This document shows, piece after piece, positions 60,601-64,000 of a stretch of DNA of 64,000 nucleotides (positions are counted from its first letter, which is position 1; every line of letters starts with the position of its first letter). Below the pieces are notes generated by a model. It did not search any database. It was given only the letters and a program-made list of their open reading frames with translations, and had not been told where the DNA came from. The stretch is from Cryptomeria japonica (taxonomy: Eukaryota > Streptophyta > Pinopsida > Cupressales > Cupressaceae), in the NCBI RefSeq assembly GCF_030272615.1, contig NC_081408.1, positions 621,980,476-622,044,475 on the forward strand. Direction: 5' to 3'. The position numbers were made by a program, and so were the translations under genes.

Positions 60601-61768
60601 AAAGGTTATTGCATAAATCAAAATATGAAACACAACAAAACATTAAAACAAATCAATCAACCTTTTTATGCCTTCCTTCTCCTCCTCCTCCGATTGAGAT
60701 TGAAGTGAAAGTGTGTGTGACCAAAGACCTCCACTTGATTTGATCCTTGTGATGGGATAGATGTGGATTTCTCTCAGCTACACAATAATTGATTGGGATT
60801 TGGATGGTGAGATAGATGGATTGTCTTATGTGAGGCAATATTTAGGCATAATAAGGATATGATGGATGGATTTATTGCTCAAAATGACAACATAACAATT
60901 CGCAAAAGGTGGATATTATTGTGAAGGTTAGAGACTCCAATTTATAGATTGGAGGAGCCCAAAATGGATGGATAAGGTCAAAGTGAAATGTAAATCTAGG
61001 ATTGAAGGTGAGTGGGAGAGGTCTTGAGAGGACAAGTGAGAGATCCAAGAGATTTGCCTTAAAGGCATTTCTTATCTCCACACTTCTCAAGTACATGGGA
61101 AGAGTTCCTCAAGGACCTTGGGAAGGGGGGAAAGGAATATAAAATTTTATGAGAGGAAAAGAGGAACTAAAAATTCCCAAATAAGAGGATGTGTGGGAAG
61201 AATAAAGAAATAAGGAATTAAAAATTCCTTGGGAATAGGGGGCATGGGGATATGCAAGGATTTGACATTTTTTGAATGGACCAGAAGTGGGTGGCATTTA
61301 GGGTTGGAGGGTGAGATGGGAAGACCATTTATGGAAAAGGTTTGACCCATCCCTAATAAAGGTGATTAGAGATGTGCAAATGATGAGGAGGAGTGATTAG
61401 GTGGGTTAATGAGCGATTATGAGAGAAGGGTTAGTTAGGAGGATGGGACATGAAGACATAGAATGAGTGGAGGGATATAAAATTGGAGGAAATGATAATC
61501 ATGATTAGGTTAGGATTAAATAGGATAGATTATGGGATTAGAGGGGTGATTTATAGGAATCATGGGATTAGTGAAATGATTTTAGAAGAATAGGAAATAT
61601 AATTATTTTTTGACAAAATAATTATAAAGGAAAAGGTGATAAAATTAATTAATATAGAATTTAATTAATTTTAAGAGGGAGGTGGATTTAACACAATTAA
61701 TGTAATTAATTATGTGGAAAAGATAAACTAATTAAATATTAATTTAATTAATTTTAGGCATCTACATT
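60601..61768 (-). mobile_element. LTR of Tat/Ogre-like element G
   Basis: Minus-strand start TGTAGATGCCTAAAATTAAT at 61768, with a TATA box TATAAATTGGAG (plus 60936-60947). The AT-rich first part resembles the solo LTRs at 19630 and 33099. The 3' end of this LTR and its primer site were not found; 60601 is an approximate limit. Confidence 0.6.
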
Positions 61769-61785
61769 TTGCCCCTCTTTTACAC
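61769..61785 (-). promoter_or_regulatory. Polypurine tract-like sequence outside LTR G
   Basis: Minus strand TAAAAGAGGGGCAAAA directly before TGTAGATGCC. This is what precedes a 3' LTR, so the LTR may belong to a second element lying to the right. Confidence 0.6.
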
Positions 61786-62630
61786 AACGACATAATTGAC
61801 GATGGGTAAAAGACAAAGAAAGATGACCCAACATGAAGACGTGGGTAAGGTATGCCCCTTCAAGAATTTAATGAGAAATTAAAAAAAAATTATAGGAAAA
61901 TTCTCAAAAAAAAAAGAGGAAAAAAATGGAAAGGGATGAAGAAGCTCAGAAAAAGAAGAAGAAAGGAGAGAAAGAAGCAAAGAAAGTGCAACAAAGGGGC
62001 GAAGGAAGGGCTTATATAGGCCACACGGGGCCCATATAAGGGTCATTTTCACAACCAAAAGTCAATGAGCAACAAAGATACTAGAGAAAAGGAGCAAGAT
62101 GGTGAGGATTTCATTTCATGAGCAACACGGTGACAAAGTCTAGCTCTTGTAGCGACTACCCGAGTATGGCCCACTGGTACGTACATCTATCCTAGATTTA
62201 TCAATTTGGTAGGTAGCATCAAATGTGGGCATCTTATGAGGAAAAAAGGGGGAGTGAGGCACAAACGTTGAACACTTGATCAATGCCTATGCCCAAGGAT
62301 TGTCGTCTACATGGAAGATCCCCATCTACGTAGGCGACATATCTCTTGCACAAGCAACGATCTAGTGATCAACATGTGTGACAACAAGGTAGGGGAAAGA
62401 TAAAGGAGGGCCTGAGGATTGACATCTGTGCTTTGCAGAATGGCTCTCAGGTCATGGATTTAGCGTCTCCGCAAGTAGAAACATCATCTCTACCCTAAAG
62501 GGTAGAGAAGGCAAAAGGGATGAACGAGAAGAATTGAGGGGCCTTCGGGTGATGCCTTGAGGCTTGGGATGGGAGGGATCTTATAACAAAATGTTGATAT
62601 GAGTGGTTGCATGAGTACAGGAGGAGCTAG
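61786..62630. other. Region between LTR G and PMD gene
   Basis: No ORF. On the minus strand GGCCTATATAAGCCC (plus about 62013-62027) is a good TATA box followed by a CT-rich leader-like stretch. An A-rich patch lies at 61875-61930. It could be the internal 3' end of another Tat-like element or an old promoter. Confidence 0.4.
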
Positions 62631-62639
62631 GTCCACTGC

Positions 62640-63950
62640 AGTCGAGGGAGTGTTGGCGTCCCATGATGAGGATTCGTAGCAAGCTATCTACAACTGAGAG
62701 GGTCATGCTTTCATATTGTAGGATAGATTGGGTATCCAGGTGGCCGAGGATTCACACCCACACAATGATGATGAAAAAAATGATTGAGCAATGGAACAAT
62801 GATACATATTCCTTTCATTTACCTATTGGAAAGGATTTTATCACATAATTGGATGTATGGCGTATCTTGCGAGTGTCAATTCCCAGTGTTATACCAGAGT
62901 ACCAACTAGAGAGCGAAGAGTATTACTTGTGTCACATGTGCTCGACTGATGACCTCCCCATGGATCAAACACATATGGTACTAGAGCAGGCTATGGAGCC
63001 TCACTGACGTATTCCAAACTGGTTATATATATTTGTGGCCTAATCAATAGGTGAATGATGCTCAATCTTAATGGGAATGGATTCTCTATTGGTTGGTCAA
63101 GATGTCTTTACTACATCATGGAGGATGGGGTTCAATATGCTTGGGGGTCTTTCATACTTGGGCAATTGTACCATGATATTTACATGTGTGTCTATCGAGG
63201 GTACAAGAACTTGGGGACTAGAGTGACTCTTCTACATGTGTGGGTGTTTGAGCATATAGTTGTATGTCGTATGTCATCCTCTTGGCATCAAGGAGCGGTG
63301 GTGTTGACATCCTTATGTGGACTGATACAGAGTCTTGTTGCATTATACCAGGATGGGGGCTATGTGGCTCTAGCATCAATGCTTCAATGAGATGATAGAT
63401 TTTATGTGGCACCCTTACAGGTTATGTGAGTAATGAAGGGGTGATGCATACCATCTTTCTTTTGTCCAAACATGGTGTTGGTTGATCAGTCACATTGTTC
63501 ATGTCATATATCAATACGTGCCACACAGGGTGATGTGGTGGTTTTGTTTACAGTGGGATATTGTTAGTGAGGAGTACACCCATCCTTACATTACATGAGA
63601 GATAGCAACCTAGGGAGATGTCATAGGGCCCTTTAAGGCATGACTAATCTGGACTAGGATGGCATTGATGCTTTGGGATCTGAGGCCAAATGTGATAGAT
63701 GCAGGTTGCATAGGGACTTATGCAGCATGGTTGGATTTCCATTAACCAACCCAACTTGCTATAATAGGAGTACTAGCAGTAGATGAGATTGTACCCTTAG
63801 TAAACCAGGTCATCGAAGGGGATAGATCTGATGGGGATGGAGGCAGGAGGGGGGGCAGAGGAGGCCTAGGAGGGAAAAGGGGAGGGAGATTGCCACAAAG
63901 AGTATAGAGGAGGGGGAGGTAGGGTGAATAGACATAGGTGATAGGAGCAC
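62640..63950 (+). pseudogene. Plant mobile domain (PMD/MAIN-like) protein, decayed
   Basis: Blocks in order: ERVMLSYCRIDWVSRW, MIEQWNNDTYSFHLPIGKDFIT (the THTFHLPxGE block of PMDs), MEDGVQYAWGSFILGQLYHDIY, RVTLLHVWVFEHI, DFMWHPYRL, and WWFCLQWD with VSEEYTHPYIT. A Gly/Arg-rich tail (GGRRGGRGGLGGKRGGR) follows. Frameshifts near 62850, 63050 and 63400 and stops show it is dead. PMD proteins are carried by MULE-like and Ty3-like transposons and exist as the MAIN/MAIL host genes (family knowledge). With no flanking terminal repeats in view I cannot say which this is. Confidence 0.75.
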
Positions 63951-64000
63951 CTATACAGGCACAAGGTTAGGCAGGGGGATAGGTATAGGTTCCTATAGTG

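Noticed and set aside
1-64000. tRNA, rRNA or conserved host genes
   Set aside because: I scanned for tRNA-like folds, rRNA-like sequence and recognisable host proteins. The only tRNA-related sequences are retroelement primer binding sites.

Overview
The window looks like intergenic DNA from a large, repeat-rich plant nuclear genome. I see no intact host gene. A gymnosperm, probably a conifer, is my best guess from the style of the LTRs, but this is inference and not shown directly. Almost everything is nested retroelement debris. Reading frames are broken by stops of the TGG>TAG/TGA, CAG>TAG and CGA>TGA type, as expected after long cytosine methylation.

Layout. (1) 1-25189, minus strand: two chromovirus-like Ty3/gypsy gag-pol copies (A and B) share a middle 3.7 kb LTR (3514-7178). 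That LTR has B's polypurine tract on one side and A's primer binding site on the other, giving a head-to-tail tandem. B's outer LTR (12051-25189) is split by element C (15190-24507, plus strand, TSD AAATG). (2) 25554-27655: 5' part of a Ty1/copia element, ending at a solo LTR (27656-28767). (3) 28779-43500: a decayed plant-mobile-domain (PMD) gene or transposon, interrupted by element D (29811-43322, plus strand), which in turn carries element E (35628-41934, minus strand). (4) About 43.9-55.27 kb: a fold-back-like locus with homologous inverted AT-rich outer arms, then CT/GA-rich tracts, then a CATATG-centred 20-bp satellite whose orientation flips near 52.1 kb. It is interrupted by a small LTR element F and two solo LTRs. 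(5) 56.4-61.77 kb, minus strand: a Tat/Ogre-like Ty3/gypsy element (G) with a G-patch-like segment, RT, two RNase H-like regions and integrase. (6) 62.6-64 kb: a second decayed PMD gene on the plus strand.

Most interesting system: elements C, D and E are related LTR retrotransposons with no protease, RT or integrase in any of them. Each has a coiled-coil/multi-CCHC gag-like ORF followed by a long second ORF. The ORF2s are alignable by eye across all three although the LTRs differ strongly. This points to a mobilised pol-less lineage whose ORF2 was kept under selection. The LTRs carry tRNA-iMet-type primer sites and copia/Sirevirus-like terminal motifs, so an autonomous copia partner elsewhere in the genome is the likely source of RT and integrase. 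In C the second ORF also contains a roughly 200-residue Glu/Lys/Arg-rich stretch that should form a single charged helix.
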